A stretch of 60,920 bases of DNA from Actinomycetales bacterium (GCA_018969355.1 JAGWYO010000004.1:1-60920), one strand, 5' to 3'. Shown: positions 31,074-40,012, numbered from the stretch's first letter. Made by a program: numbers and translations. Notes: a model not told the origin generated them from the letters alone.

Positions 31074-31595
31074 CTAAATAAAGAGAAGTTGTGCACCCTC
31101 AGTCATTTCAATGAAATCTGAGGCACTTATTATCCCTTCAACATCATCTCGCAAATCGCTCTCAGAGACATTGTTCATATCTGCCGACAATCTGCATGCC
31201 CACAAATGTCCACCTGCAGCAACGATTTGCTCTAGGAAATCTGGGACAGTTGGAATTTTGAGATCATCAAGCTGCTTCTTGAGCATATGTGTAGCCATGG
31301 CGGTCATGCCAGGTGCGGGCATAATTGCTTGAGGGATATGTGCGTTAGTTCCTGGTAAATGCATGGCAGTATTTCCTGCTGGTGAAAATTGAAGATCGTT
31401 CATCCTTGATTTAATTATCATGTCAAAACCCCAGAAGGTGAAAAAAAGATGTGTTTCAACTCCTTCACCGAGGGCGGCATTACCTAAAATCAAACCAGGG
31501 TATGCCATATCTAAATTTCCTTTGGAGCAGATTATCGCCAACTTGCGACCAGTATCTTCGCTTGCGAAATTTGGAACTATTGTAGGTGTAGTCAT
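31074..31595 (-). CDS. DsrE/DsrF/DrsH-like sulfur-transfer protein
   Basis: 173 residues, with CSKGNLDMAYPGLILGNAAL and FFTFWGFDM typical of the DsrE2/COG2210 group. It has Cys23 and a likely persulfide-carrying Cys134 in LWACRLSADM. Shine-Dalgarno GGGGG lies 6 nt before ATG 31595. It is the third gene of the unit SQR-like, TusE, DsrE, suggesting it accepts sulfur atoms from the oxidoreductase. It looks soluble. Confidence 0.85.
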   Translation of the reverse strand: MTTPTIVPNFASEDTGRKLAIICSKGNLDMAYPGLILGNAALGEGVETHLFFTFWGFDMIIKSRMNDLQFSPAGNTAMHLPGTNAHIPQAIMPAPGMTAMATHMLKKQLDDLKIPTVPDFLEQIVAAGGHLWACRLSADMNNVSESDLRDDVEGIISASDFIEMTEGAQLLFI

Positions 31596-31607
31596 TTCAA
31601 TCCCCCT

Positions 31608-31922
31608 TTAGACGCAGCCCTTAGGCTTTGGTAGACCAGCTATATACGACATTTTCTTTGCAGGTTTTTTTGGAAAAAGTACAAACTGTTCCTTAATAGG
31701 AAAGCCACCAACAGTTTGAGTATGGCGAGAAGTTGAAGATTCACCCTCTTTTTTGAAATCTTCTCGCAAAAAATGGATCACTTCCCAGTGACGCGGTGTA
31801 AGCTCTATATCAACTTGGGCAGCTAGCACCTTTGCAATATCTTCACTCCACTCGTCATAAACAGTGAGGAATCCCTCATCATTAACAGTTACTTGCTTAC
31901 CTGCAATTTCAATTGTGGGCAT
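31608..31922 (-). CDS. tusE: TusE/DsrC family sulfur-relay protein
   Basis: 104 residues. The DsrC fold is recognised by DEGFLTVYDEWSEDIAKVLA, LTPRHWEVIHFLREDF and the C-terminal GLPKPKGCV. Only the penultimate Cys (Cys103) is present; the second Cys of true DsrC, about ten residues upstream, is missing, as in TusE. It overlaps the end of the SQR-like gene by 14 nt, with AGGAG before the ATG. Predicted role: carrying a persulfide between protein partners. Confidence 0.87.
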   Translation of the reverse strand: MPTIEIAGKQVTVNDEGFLTVYDEWSEDIAKVLAAQVDIELTPRHWEVIHFLREDFKKEGESSTSRHTQTVGGFPIKEQFVLFPKKPAKKMSYIAGLPKPKGCV

Positions 31923-33180
31923 CTTGCTTCTCCTTTTCCATTATTGATACTTGAACCTTTCCGGCCATTGACATTAAGGATGGGATAGGTAAATAGCGAC
32001 CTTTTAACAAAATGTTCCAATAAATCCACCTGAAAGCTAATTTGCCTAAATGATTGAGATAGCTTTCTTTCAAAAGCGAGAGCGGACCAATGACTGGTAT
32101 TGGAAATTTACCAGTTAATGGTTCAACGTCATAGTTGAAATCAATAAGTAAAGCTTTACGGTCTCCAGATTCGATAAAGCAGTTCGCGTGACCATCAAAG
32201 TCATGTTTCATTGGTTTACCTTGAACATACTCAACGAAATTTTCAGCGAACAAATCTATTGCAAAGTGGGCAACTGAGCCTGCTTTAGAGGCAGGGATAT
32301 TTGAAGCATCTCCTAGCACGAAAATACTGTCAAAATTCTCAGAAAGGAAAGTTCGCTTGCTCACTGGAATGTAATTGAGTTCATCGCCTAATCCAGATCT
32401 AGCCACAAAATCAGCGCCCATATTGACTGGAATTGTGACAAGTAAATCAAATGGAATTTCACGTTCATCCATTGAAACCAATGTCTTAGTCTCAACATCA
32501 ATATGTTCAATGACAAAATCGGGCTCTAAGGTAATCATTCGTTGATCTAACATCTCACCTAGTGCTTGGGAGCTTACAGGTTTAGTAAATGCACCTTCCA
32601 AAGGTGTTACATAAACGAGCTCTACTTTCTCCCGAATACCTCGCTTTTTAAAGTAGGCATTAGCTAAGAATATGAACTCAAGTGGAGCAACTGGGCATTT
32701 GATTGGCATCTCAGAGATGTGAACAATCAACCTTCCGCCAGTAAACTCTTTGAGGGCATTACGTAGAGCGATGGAGCCCTCGAGCGTATAGAAATCAAAT
32801 ACACTCTTATACCAAAGTCGAGGATCGTTCATCCCTGGTGTTTGATCTGGACGAGGTGTAGTCCCAGATGCAATGACAAGATAGTCATAATCTAATATTC
32901 GAGAATCCTCTAAATACACCTTTTTATCTTCAGGGTTGATTCTTTCAACTCTTGCTGAAATGAAGTTCACATTGCGTGGAAAATAGCTCTGACGTTTCTT
33001 AACTAATTGTTTGGGCTCATATGTGCCAAAAGGTAGCAAAAGTAAACCTGGCTGATATATGTGTTGCGAATCCTGATCTACGATAGTAATTTCCCAAGAA
33101 TCTTTGGGCAATTTCCTAGCTAATTTGTTGACAACAATAGTTCCTGCTGTCCCGCCACCAAGTACAAGTAACTTTTTCAT
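31909..33180 (-). CDS. Sulfide:quinone oxidoreductase-like flavoprotein
   Basis: 423 residues from ATG 33180 with AGGAGAG upstream. FAD motifs are VLGGGTAGTIV (N-terminus), LVIASGTTPRP and FVLGDASNIPASKAG. Two cysteines lie where SQR proteins carry redox cysteines, Cys162 (KCPVAP) and Cys334 (HANCFIESG); the third SQR Cys (near 128) is absent. The C-terminus has an amphipathic tail (RWIYWNILLKGRYLPI) suited to membrane association. Co-operonic tusE and dsrE support sulfide or persulfide oxidation. A related NADH-dehydrogenase-like activity is the alternative. Confidence 0.78.
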   Translation of the reverse strand: MKKLLVLGGGTAGTIVVNKLARKLPKDSWEITIVDQDSQHIYQPGLLLLPFGTYEPKQLVKKRQSYFPRNVNFISARVERINPEDKKVYLEDSRILDYDYLVIASGTTPRPDQTPGMNDPRLWYKSVFDFYTLEGSIALRNALKEFTGGRLIVHISEMPIKCPVAPLEFIFLANAYFKKRGIREKVELVYVTPLEGAFTKPVSSQALGEMLDQRMITLEPDFVIEHIDVETKTLVSMDEREIPFDLLVTIPVNMGADFVARSGLGDELNYIPVSKRTFLSENFDSIFVLGDASNIPASKAGSVAHFAIDLFAENFVEYVQGKPMKHDFDGHANCFIESGDRKALLIDFNYDVEPLTGKFPIPVIGPLSLLKESYLNHLGKLAFRWIYWNILLKGRYLPIPSLMSMAGKVQVSIMEKEKQDAHN

Positions 33181-33276
33181 GTCTCTCCTAACCGTTTTCA
33201 GATTACTCTCTTTAATCTTTGAGGTATGAAGAAATAGAGTGATACATGACGCAGGAGATTTTTGAGCGCGTATATC

Positions 33277-33294
33277 TTGAGAGTTATCTCTCAA
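33277..33294. promoter_or_regulatory. Palindrome between the SQR operon and nnrD
   Basis: TTGAGAG-TTAT-CTCTCAA is a perfect 7-bp inverted repeat with a 4-nt centre. It lies just upstream of the nnrD -10 and between two divergent units, so it could control either. Confidence 0.55.
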
Positions 33295-33306
33295 TTTGTT
33301 ATGTGT

Positions 33307-33312
33307 GATAAT
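33307..33312 (+). promoter_or_regulatory. Extended -10 of nnrD (leaderless)
   Basis: TGTGATAAT gives an extended -10 (GATAAT at 33307-33312); the nnrD ATG follows 5 nt later, so the transcript should start at or beside the start codon. The palindrome at 33277-33294 occupies the -35 zone. Confidence 0.5.
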
Positions 33313-33317
33313 TGCCT

Positions 33318-34172
33318 ATGCCTCAAAATTCAAAAAACGCCAAAAAGTGGACTGCTAAAGATGCAGCTCAATTCATCATCATTCCAAGTGAACTTGATCA
33401 TAAGTATTCTCGCGGTGTACTTGGAGTTATTACTGGCTCTGCCCAATACCCAGGCGCAGCTGTTTTAACAACATCTGCTGCGGCTGCAACTGGGATTGGA
33501 ATGATTCGCTTCCACAGTTCATCAGGATTGGCTCACTTGGTTTTGCACTCAACTCCATCATGTGTTGTGCAACCTGGAAAAGTAACAGCGTGGCTTGTTG
33601 GTTCTGGAATTGCAGCGAACAAATACTCAGATATTTCAACTTGGCTGCGCCATCGTTGGTTTGTATTAGTTCGTAAGCAAAGTGTTCCGACTGTTCTTGA
33701 TGCTGGATCACTGTACTTAACTGGCTCACTTGAACAGCCGACACTCATAACACCGCACAGTGGTGAACTTTCTGCTCTTCTAACAGCTCGTGGTGTGCCG
33801 GTTTCAATAGAGGCCATAGAAGCAGATCCTAAAAAATGGGTCGGTAAGGCAGCTCGCACTCTAGGTGTAACTGTTTTACTTAAAGGTTCAGTCACATATG
33901 TTGCAAATGATGATCTGCTCATCGAACTACCTGCTGCAACTCCATGGCTTGCCACTGCGGGAAGCGGTGATGTGCTCGCAGGAATTATTGGTGCCCTCGT
34001 TGCAACTCATACAATTGAAATTCTTAATGACAATAACCACTTAGCACATGTTGCTGCAACCGGTGCTTACATTCATGCACAAGCTGCAAAGAATGCTTCT
34101 AGGGGTGGCCCTATATCTGCAGAAATGATTACAACGCACATATCTGGTGCCATCTCTCATTTACTTAAATAG
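33318..34172 (+). CDS. nnrD: ADP-dependent NAD(P)H-hydrate dehydratase
   Basis: Repairs hydrated NADH/NADPH. 284 residues from ATG 33318; a TTG at 33312 lies inside the -10 element. The ribokinase-like signature ATAGSGDVLAGIIGAL, with TPHSGELSALL and KGSVTYVA, identifies the C-terminal domain of YjeF-type proteins; the epimerase domain is absent, so this is the stand-alone dehydratase. Compared with typical homologues the N-terminus is short and begins with a Lys/Asn-rich stretch. Confidence 0.88.
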   Translation: MPQNSKNAKKWTAKDAAQFIIIPSELDHKYSRGVLGVITGSAQYPGAAVLTTSAAAATGIGMIRFHSSSGLAHLVLHSTPSCVVQPGKVTAWLVGSGIAANKYSDISTWLRHRWFVLVRKQSVPTVLDAGSLYLTGSLEQPTLITPHSGELSALLTARGVPVSIEAIEADPKKWVGKAARTLGVTVLLKGSVTYVANDDLLIELPAATPWLATAGSGDVLAGIIGALVATHTIEILNDNNHLAHVAATGAYIHAQAAKNASRGGPISAEMITTHISGAISHLLK

Positions 34173-34201
34173 CTTCTTCTATGTTAAGTAATTATCTACC
34201 T

Positions 34202-34215
34202 TAAGGTTAACCTTA
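34202..34215. promoter_or_regulatory. 14-bp palindrome before the response regulator
   Basis: TAAGGTTAACCTTA is perfectly self-complementary and ends 5 nt before the response-regulator ATG (34221). It could be an autoregulatory operator. Confidence 0.45.
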
Positions 34216-34220
34216 TAGAC

Positions 34221-34889
34221 ATGAACGAGCGCGTATTAATCGTAATAGATGATGTATTTGAAATTTCCACACTGGTTGCTGCATTACGTTTGCATGAAAT
34301 AGATGTGATCGGAGAAGCTAGAAGTGAGGGTGTGGCTCTTAATTTATTCAGGCGATTGCAACCTGATGTAATTATACTAGATATGCAGATTGCAGGCATA
34401 TCTTCAGTAAGTATCGCAATTAATATGCGCAAAATCAATCCAAGTGTTGGAATTGTTATCTTGAATAATTGTTTAGACCTTAGATTATTGGGCGAAACAA
34501 ATAATGACATCCCAGTTGGTGCAAAAATTTTAGTGAAAAAATCAATCTCAGATCTCACAGTTTTATGTAGCGCAATCAGTGAATCAATGACATCAGCAAA
34601 AGATAAAGAAAACGTGATGTGGATAAATGGAAACAACGTTGTAGAAGAAAGAGGGGTTCTGACTTTGATGCCCCGCTTGACCAAAACACAGGTAGAAGTT
34701 TTACGATTAGTTGTGAGTGGGATGACCAATGCCCAGATTGGGCGCACACGTTATGTAAGTGAAAAATCTGTGGAGCAAGTAATTTCACGAGTTGCCCAGG
34801 AATTAAACGTGCAGCCAGATACCAATATGAATATGAGAGTGCAGTTAGTTGGTGAGTATTACCGATGGCTAGGCGCGCCACATCACTGA
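34221..34889 (+). CDS. NarL/FixJ-type response regulator (orphan)
   Basis: 222 residues. Receiver domain 1-125 with the acidic pair D10/D11, phospho-acceptor D54 in IILDMQIAG and lysine K106/107 in ILVKKS; the usual Thr at the end of beta-4 is replaced (VILNNC), so signalling may be atypical. LuxR-type HTH at about 152-212 (LTKTQVEVLRLVVSGMTNAQ). No histidine kinase is adjacent. It precedes two genes in the same direction, the last a lysozyme. Confidence 0.85.
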   Translation: MNERVLIVIDDVFEISTLVAALRLHEIDVIGEARSEGVALNLFRRLQPDVIILDMQIAGISSVSIAINMRKINPSVGIVILNNCLDLRLLGETNNDIPVGAKILVKKSISDLTVLCSAISESMTSAKDKENVMWINGNNVVEERGVLTLMPRLTKTQVEVLRLVVSGMTNAQIGRTRYVSEKSVEQVISRVAQELNVQPDTNMNMRVQLVGEYYRWLGAPHH

Positions 34890-34921
34890 TACCACTGTTT
34901 TAATAGGTAAAGTTTGCGGCT

Positions 34922-35179
34922 ATGGAGCTGCAAGATATCCGCAACCGTTGGAATGAAGTTCTTGATGCAGTTCTAGAAGTTGATCGAATCTCATGGCTAG
35001 CATTCTTTGATGCTCGATTGGCAGATTTTGATGGCAAGATACTCACATTGGATTTTTCGGATGTCCGCAAACTCTCTCACTCTCATGAATTCTCTCCAAC
35101 ACGTTTGAGGCACCAGCAGATTCTGATTCAGGCAATTGAATCTATCTTGGCTATCACCGTTGAAATTAGTGAAATATGA
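34922..35179 (+). CDS. Small protein resembling the C-terminal domain of DnaX
   Basis: 85 residues. The pattern IRNRWNEVLDAVLEVDRISW, followed by LADFDGKILTLDFSD and a final ILIQAIESILAITVEI, matches the layout of the domain found at the C-terminus of DNA polymerase III gamma/tau in many bacteria (W..VL..V...., then G..L.L.F, then a helix and a last strand). No ATPase part is present. It overlaps the lysozyme gene by 4 nt. Function unknown; the resemblance is from pattern reading only. Confidence 0.6.
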   Translation: MELQDIRNRWNEVLDAVLEVDRISWLAFFDARLADFDGKILTLDFSDVRKLSHSHEFSPTRLRHQQILIQAIESILAITVEISEI

Positions 35180-36795
35180 GAATTCGGGCCATCGTTGCAG
35201 TATTTGCTCTAACTTTATTTTCTCTGCAATTGCCACATGTCCAGGCAGCTACTAGTTCACTTACTCTTTCCCTGAGGCAAACACCATCGGCATCTGAATC
35301 ACTCGTTACCTTCTACGGAACAATAAAGCCAGCGCGCTCCGGGTTAAGTGTAAAGATCCAGAGCAACAGCTCAGGTTCGTGGAAAACCACTCGTTTAGCT
35401 ACTAAGACTACAAGAGCTGGAACCTGGAAGATTGTTGCAGTTGCAACTTCATTTGATTTTCCCATTAAATATCGGGCGCAAGTAAAAGTCTCGGGCAAAA
35501 TAACAAACTCCCCTATCCGCACAATCACAATTAAGAAACTGCCAGAGATTTCTACTTCAAATCCAGCATTAGTTATTGAACCTCTAGGCCCAGGTGCTCG
35601 TATTCATGGCGCCGACATAAGCCGATGGCAACACCCAAATGACAAACCAATAGATTTTTCTGTGGCTTACGCATCTGGACTTCGCTTTGTCATGATAAAG
35701 GCCTCTGACACAAGAGATGATGCAGATGCCCTGTCACTCAAATATCTAGTCATGGATCATGCTGCTGCTCAAGCTGCTGGACTTTATACCGGTTTCTATC
35801 ATTATGCGATTTTGCCTGACGTGAGCCAACCAGAAGAAGTTATTCGTGATGCCACAGCGCAAGCTCAAAAGGCACTGTGGAGGTTAGCCTCCATTGGCGG
35901 GTACACAGAAAAAGACTTGCCCTATGCCTTAGATCTTGAAAACAAATGTGTTCGTCTCTCGTCTTCAGGTGCCTGTCAGAAATATGCCAGCCGATCTGCA
36001 GTCACTTTATGGGCTGAAACATTTCTAGGAATTCTTAAAGAAAAGACTGGACGAACGCCAATTCTCTACTCTTTTTCAAACTTCCTCGAGAGTTCAATGA
36101 ATAAAAGTACAAAACTATCCCAATATCCACTGTGGCTTGCTCAATATGCAATTGATCCATTTAATCCAATTAACCAACCGGGTATCAAAGCCGGTGGATG
36201 CTTTGTGCACTCATGGACTGGCGCTAACTGTGATTCACAATGGACAATCTGGCAATACACATCATGCGGAATTGCAACTAAATACGGTGTTCCAGGAACT
36301 CGAGTAGATCTCAACATCTTTAGAGGCAGTCCATCTGATTTCCTAAATCTCTCAAAAGGCAGTTGGACACCTGCTGTAGTTGATTTGATGCCAAATAATG
36401 AGCCAACTCAAATGGTAATTAATGCCCAATCTGCCAGTACAACCAATAAATTAGTTACCTTCAAAGCAATAGTTACACGGCCTGATTCAACACCTGTTGT
36501 TACTGGTTCCATCAAACTCATATTTGACGCTGCAACCACGCCGGCCACTCAACCAATTCAAACTGTTCTACGGGCTACCAGTGGTGAGTGGACACTGGCG
36601 CTGAAGGAAGTCCCCGCCGGAACCTATAGCGCAAATATTGTCTACACCGATGTCTCACAAACACATGCGCAGAGTTCTCAACCAGTAACTTTCACAGTGG
36701 TCCAAGGTCCAACTCCATCACCAACGCCATCACCAACTGTAAAGCCAACCAAAAAACCTTCAGTTGATGGCTGTGCAAATCAGATTAAGAATTAA
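35176..36795 (+). CDS. Secreted GH25 lysozyme with Ig-like domains
   Basis: 539 residues. Signal peptide 1-24 (VAVFALTLFSLQLPHVQA), an N-terminal beta-sandwich (about 26-120), a GH25 muramidase domain (about 140-360: HGADISRWQ, FVMIKASD, catalytic ALDLENK, LWLAQYAID, TIWQYTS), a second Ig-like domain (about 400-505) and a Pro/Thr/Ser tail (PTPSPTPSPTVKPTKKP). Cleaves peptidoglycan glycan strands outside the cell. It could serve growth, spacing of daughter cells or attack on neighbours. Its 3' end overlaps glpD on the other strand by 11 nt. Confidence 0.9.
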   Translation: MRIRAIVAVFALTLFSLQLPHVQAATSSLTLSLRQTPSASESLVTFYGTIKPARSGLSVKIQSNSSGSWKTTRLATKTTRAGTWKIVAVATSFDFPIKYRAQVKVSGKITNSPIRTITIKKLPEISTSNPALVIEPLGPGARIHGADISRWQHPNDKPIDFSVAYASGLRFVMIKASDTRDDADALSLKYLVMDHAAAQAAGLYTGFYHYAILPDVSQPEEVIRDATAQAQKALWRLASIGGYTEKDLPYALDLENKCVRLSSSGACQKYASRSAVTLWAETFLGILKEKTGRTPILYSFSNFLESSMNKSTKLSQYPLWLAQYAIDPFNPINQPGIKAGGCFVHSWTGANCDSQWTIWQYTSCGIATKYGVPGTRVDLNIFRGSPSDFLNLSKGSWTPAVVDLMPNNEPTQMVINAQSASTTNKLVTFKAIVTRPDSTPVVTGSIKLIFDAATTPATQPIQTVLRATSGEWTLALKEVPAGTYSANIVYTDVSQTHAQSSQPVTFTVVQGPTPSPTPSPTVKPTKKPSVDGCANQIKN

Positions 36796-38458
36796 CTCTT
36801 TCCTGTGCTTCTAGTAGTTCATCGAGAGCTTCAAGTTCACGATCTACTAAATCCTCATATGCATCCACTGATGCTTTTCGCTCTTTTGCACTCCAACCAA
36901 GTACAGGAGCAATAATTGATGCTATTTCATCTGCTAAATGCACGCCATGATCACTTGCTTCAAAGGCAATACGAGTTCGGCGTGAAATAACATCATCGAC
37001 CGATCTTGCACCTTCGTGACTTGCTGCATACTCAATCTCAGCCTTTATATAGTGCAAATCCTTGTCAATTTTTCCTGCAAGCAATGGATTCTTCTCAATA
37101 AGGCCAAGAACTTCACTAATCATGGATCCATAGCGATTGAGCAAGTGAGTAATGGTGTCTATATCAAGGCCACTAGTCTCACTCAAGCGCTCAACTTGTT
37201 GAACTAATGCAAAGTAACCATCTGCACCAACTAATGGAAGTTTCTCGGTGACCGACTCAGGTTTAATCGCACGAAGTTCTATCACTGCGCGATCAATAAC
37301 ATCTTTAGCCATCACACGATAAGTGGTGTATTTACCACCAGCAATGCTCACAAATCCAGATGCTGGACGATCGACTGTGTGTTCACGTGAAAGCTTGGTT
37401 GTTACTGAACTCTTAATATTTGCCACCAATGGCCGCAGACCTGCATATACGCCGATGATTTGGGAGACATCTAACTGAGGAGACAACACACGATTGGCTT
37501 GATCTAAAATGTATTGCACATCTTCACGGCTAGCAAAAGGTTCTGCCCGATCCCCCGTGTATGGAGTATCGGTCGTTCCAACAATCCACTTATCTCCCCA
37601 AGGAATAAGAAACAAGACAGATACAGGAGTCTTGAGAATAATTCCAGCATTAGATTTAATTGCTGAGCCTGGTAAAACGATATGAACACCTTTGCTCATA
37701 GTCACACCGTAACCTGGCTTTAATTCAAATTTTGCATGCAGCTCATCACTCCAAACGCCAGCACACATCACTGTTGCTGTTGCAGAGATATTAATAGTCT
37801 TTCCAGATTCCAAATCTTTAGCTTTAACTCCGACAACGCGCTTACCTTCGCGCAAGAGTGATTGCGCGCTAACTCGTGTTGCAATAACTGCTCCATGACG
37901 TGCTGCAGTGCGTGCAATTGTCATGGTGTGTCGTGCATCATCTACTTGAGCATCAAAATACTTAATAGCACCGGTTATGAGATCTGGGCGCAGTGAAGGG
38001 GCAATCTCATTAATCTGTTTTTGGCCGATGTGCTTGTGCCAAGGTAAAGCGCGTTGAAAGCCACGAAGTGCATCATAAAGGGCAAGACCTGCACCAACAT
38101 ATGTTCGCTCTTTGAATTTCTCAGTCAGCGGAAATAAAAATCCGACTGGTTTAACTAAATGTGGAGAGAGCGAAGAAACCATAAGTTCGCGCTCATGGAG
38201 GGCTTCACGCACTAATTTAAAGTCATATTGTTCTAGGTACCGCAATCCACCGTGAATGAGTTTGCTGGAACGGCTAGATGTTCCCGAAGCTAAATCTTGA
38301 GATTCGATTAAAGCGACTTTTAAGCCGCGTGATGCTGCATCAAGGGCTGCACCAACCCCTGTTACTCCTCCGCCAATGACCACGATGTCGAAAGATTCAC
38401 TCGCTAATTGTGCGAGGGCGCTATCACGCTGCTGCGGGCTTAGTTGTGACAGGAACAT
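36785..38458 (-). CDS. glpD: Glycerol-3-phosphate dehydrogenase
   Basis: FAD-dependent, membrane-associated oxidation of glycerol-3-phosphate to DHAP with electrons to quinone. 557 residues; FAD motif VVIGGGVTGVGAALDAASRG near the N-terminus, GTSSRSSKLIHGGLRYLE, and a C-terminal DAO_C domain. It is divergent from glpK, sharing a 66-nt control region. Confidence 0.96.
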   Translation of the reverse strand: MFLSQLSPQQRDSALAQLASESFDIVVIGGGVTGVGAALDAASRGLKVALIESQDLASGTSSRSSKLIHGGLRYLEQYDFKLVREALHERELMVSSLSPHLVKPVGFLFPLTEKFKERTYVGAGLALYDALRGFQRALPWHKHIGQKQINEIAPSLRPDLITGAIKYFDAQVDDARHTMTIARTAARHGAVIATRVSAQSLLREGKRVVGVKAKDLESGKTINISATATVMCAGVWSDELHAKFELKPGYGVTMSKGVHIVLPGSAIKSNAGIILKTPVSVLFLIPWGDKWIVGTTDTPYTGDRAEPFASREDVQYILDQANRVLSPQLDVSQIIGVYAGLRPLVANIKSSVTTKLSREHTVDRPASGFVSIAGGKYTTYRVMAKDVIDRAVIELRAIKPESVTEKLPLVGADGYFALVQQVERLSETSGLDIDTITHLLNRYGSMISEVLGLIEKNPLLAGKIDKDLHYIKAEIEYAASHEGARSVDDVISRRTRIAFEASDHGVHLADEIASIIAPVLGWSAKERKASVDAYEDLVDRELEALDELLEAQERVNS

Positions 38459-38463
38459 AAGCG

Positions 38464-38482
38464 TTGCATCTCCATTGCATCT
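38464..38482. promoter_or_regulatory. Direct repeat TTGCATCT in the glpD/glpK gap
   Basis: Two copies of TTGCATCT (38464-38471 and 38475-38482), 11 bp start to start, i.e. on one helix face, lie right after the glpD start codon side. They suit binding by a dimeric glycerol-responsive repressor. Confidence 0.4.
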
Positions 38483-38506
38483 GGGTAGAGTAAGCCTAAC
38501 TTAATT

Positions 38507-38521
38507 GTGAAAGGTTTTCAC
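38507..38521. promoter_or_regulatory. Inverted repeat covering the glpK ribosome-binding site
   Basis: GTGAAA-GGT-TTTCAC is a 6-bp inverted repeat whose loop and arm contain the AAAGG Shine-Dalgarno of glpK. It may be a protein operator or an RNA hairpin that limits translation. TAACTT at 38497-38502 is a candidate -10. Confidence 0.4.
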
Positions 38522-38524
38522 TTC

Positions 38525-40012
38525 GTGACTTATATCGGCAGTTTGGATCAGGGAACTTCAAGTACTCGCTTCATGATCTTTGACCACTCAGGCAAAGTTA
38601 TTGGCCAGCATCAACTAGAACATCGCCAAATAATGCCTCACCCGGGCTGGGTTGAGCATGATGCAGCTGAAATTTGGCAACGGGTACAAGAAGTAATCGC
38701 GGGAGCCCTCAAGCAGGCCGACATATTAGGTTCTGATTTAGCAGCCATTGGAATCACCAATCAACGTGAAACCACCGTTGTTTGGGATGTAACAACTGGG
38801 CAGCCTCTATCCAATGCCATTGTGTGGCAAGACGTTCGCACCACTGATTTTCTATCCACCTTAACTGAATCTCAAAGAGAGAAGGTTCGCTTTAAGACAG
38901 GTTTAGCGATTGCTCCTTATTTTGCAGGTAGCAAGATGAGCTGGTTTCTAAGCAATATTCCTGCTGCAAAAAATGAAAACGCGCGTATGGGAACAATTGA
39001 TTCATGGTTACTATGGAATCTTTCAGGTGGTGTTAGTGGTGGTGTCCACCTTACTGATGTAACAAATGCCAGTCGAACTTTGCTCATGAACCTTGAAACC
39101 CTCGATTGGGATCAAGAGCTTCTAGATATCTTTGGGGTTTCACGCTCTTTACTTCCAGAGATTAGATCTTCATCTGAAATCTATGCGCACACCGATCCGC
39201 ACGGACCATTTGGAACTGCAATTCCAATCGCTGGAATTTTAGGAGATCAACAGGCAGCCATGGTTGGACAGGTTTGCTTTGAGCGCGGCGAATCTAAGAC
39301 AACGTATGGCACTGGCAACTTCGCACTTCTCAACACTGGCACAGATATTGTGAGATCTAAAAATGGATTACTTACAACGGTCTGCTTTAAATTCGGTAAC
39401 CAACCTGCTCATTATGCTTTGGAGGGATCAGTTGCCGTTACTGGCTCTGCCATTCAATGGTTGCGGGATCAATTAGGAATCATTACGACCGCTGCTGAAA
39501 CTGAAAATCTTGCATCATCGGTCACCGACACTGCGGGAGTTTATTTCGTTCCTGCATTCTCAGGTCTCTTTGCACCTTATTGGAGAAGTGATGCACGGGG
39601 TGCCATTGTTGGTTTAACCCGGGCGGCAACGAAGGCGCACCTAGCACGCGCAGCCCTTGAAGCTATTTGTTATCAAACACGCGATGTTATGGATGCCATG
39701 GTTGCTGATAGTGGAGTTCCCATGAGTGAAATGCGAGTTGATGGTGGTATTACCGCTAACTCTTTGTGCATGCAGATGCAGGCTGACATTATGGGAATCG
39801 ATATCACTCGCCCACTTATTGGTGAGACCACTGCCTTAGGTGCTGCTTATGCTGCTGGTTTAGCTGTTGGCTTCTGGAGTTCACAAGATGAAGTGAAGAA
39901 ACAATGGCAACAATCGCGCCGCTGGTCACCCACTTCAACGTCAGATGTGCGCGAAGCAGGCTATAAAAAGTGGAAGATGGCAGTTGAGCGTACGTTGAAC
40001 TGGGTGGATTAA
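38525..40012 (+). CDS. glpK: Glycerol kinase
   Basis: Phosphorylates glycerol to glycerol-3-phosphate. 495 residues from GTG 38525 ([19 protein letters not shown]); GTG 38507 would add six residues and lies within the palindrome. FGGY motifs [15 protein letters not shown] and [13 protein letters not shown] are present. Together with glpD it feeds glycerol into glycolysis. Stops overlap with the converging alpha-galactosidase by 4 nt. Confidence 0.97.
   Translation: MTYIGSLDQGTSSTRFMIFDHSGKVIGQHQLEHRQIMPHPGWVEHDAAEIWQRVQEVIAGALKQADILGSDLAAIGITNQRETTVVWDVTTGQPLSNAIVWQDVRTTDFLSTLTESQREKVRFKTGLAIAPYFAGSKMSWFLSNIPAAKNENARMGTIDSWLLWNLSGGVSGGVHLTDVTNASRTLLMNLETLDWDQELLDIFGVSRSLLPEIRSSSEIYAHTDPHGPFGTAIPIAGILGDQQAAMVGQVCFERGESKTTYGTGNFALLNTGTDIVRSKNGLLTTVCFKFGNQPAHYALEGSVAVTGSAIQWLRDQLGIITTAAETENLASSVTDTAGVYFVPAFSGLFAPYWRSDARGAIVGLTRAATKAHLARAALEAICYQTRDVMDAMVADSGVPMSEMRVDGGITANSLCMQMQADIMGIDITRPLIGETTALGAAYAAGLAVGFWSSQDEVKKQWQQSRRWSPTSTSDVREAGYKKWKMAVERTLNWVD

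Noticed and set aside
34196-34747. 183-residue minus-strand reading frame opposite the response regulator
   Set aside because: Low-complexity Ser/Thr/Ile sequence without a domain; the plus-strand frame has clear receiver and HTH motifs.
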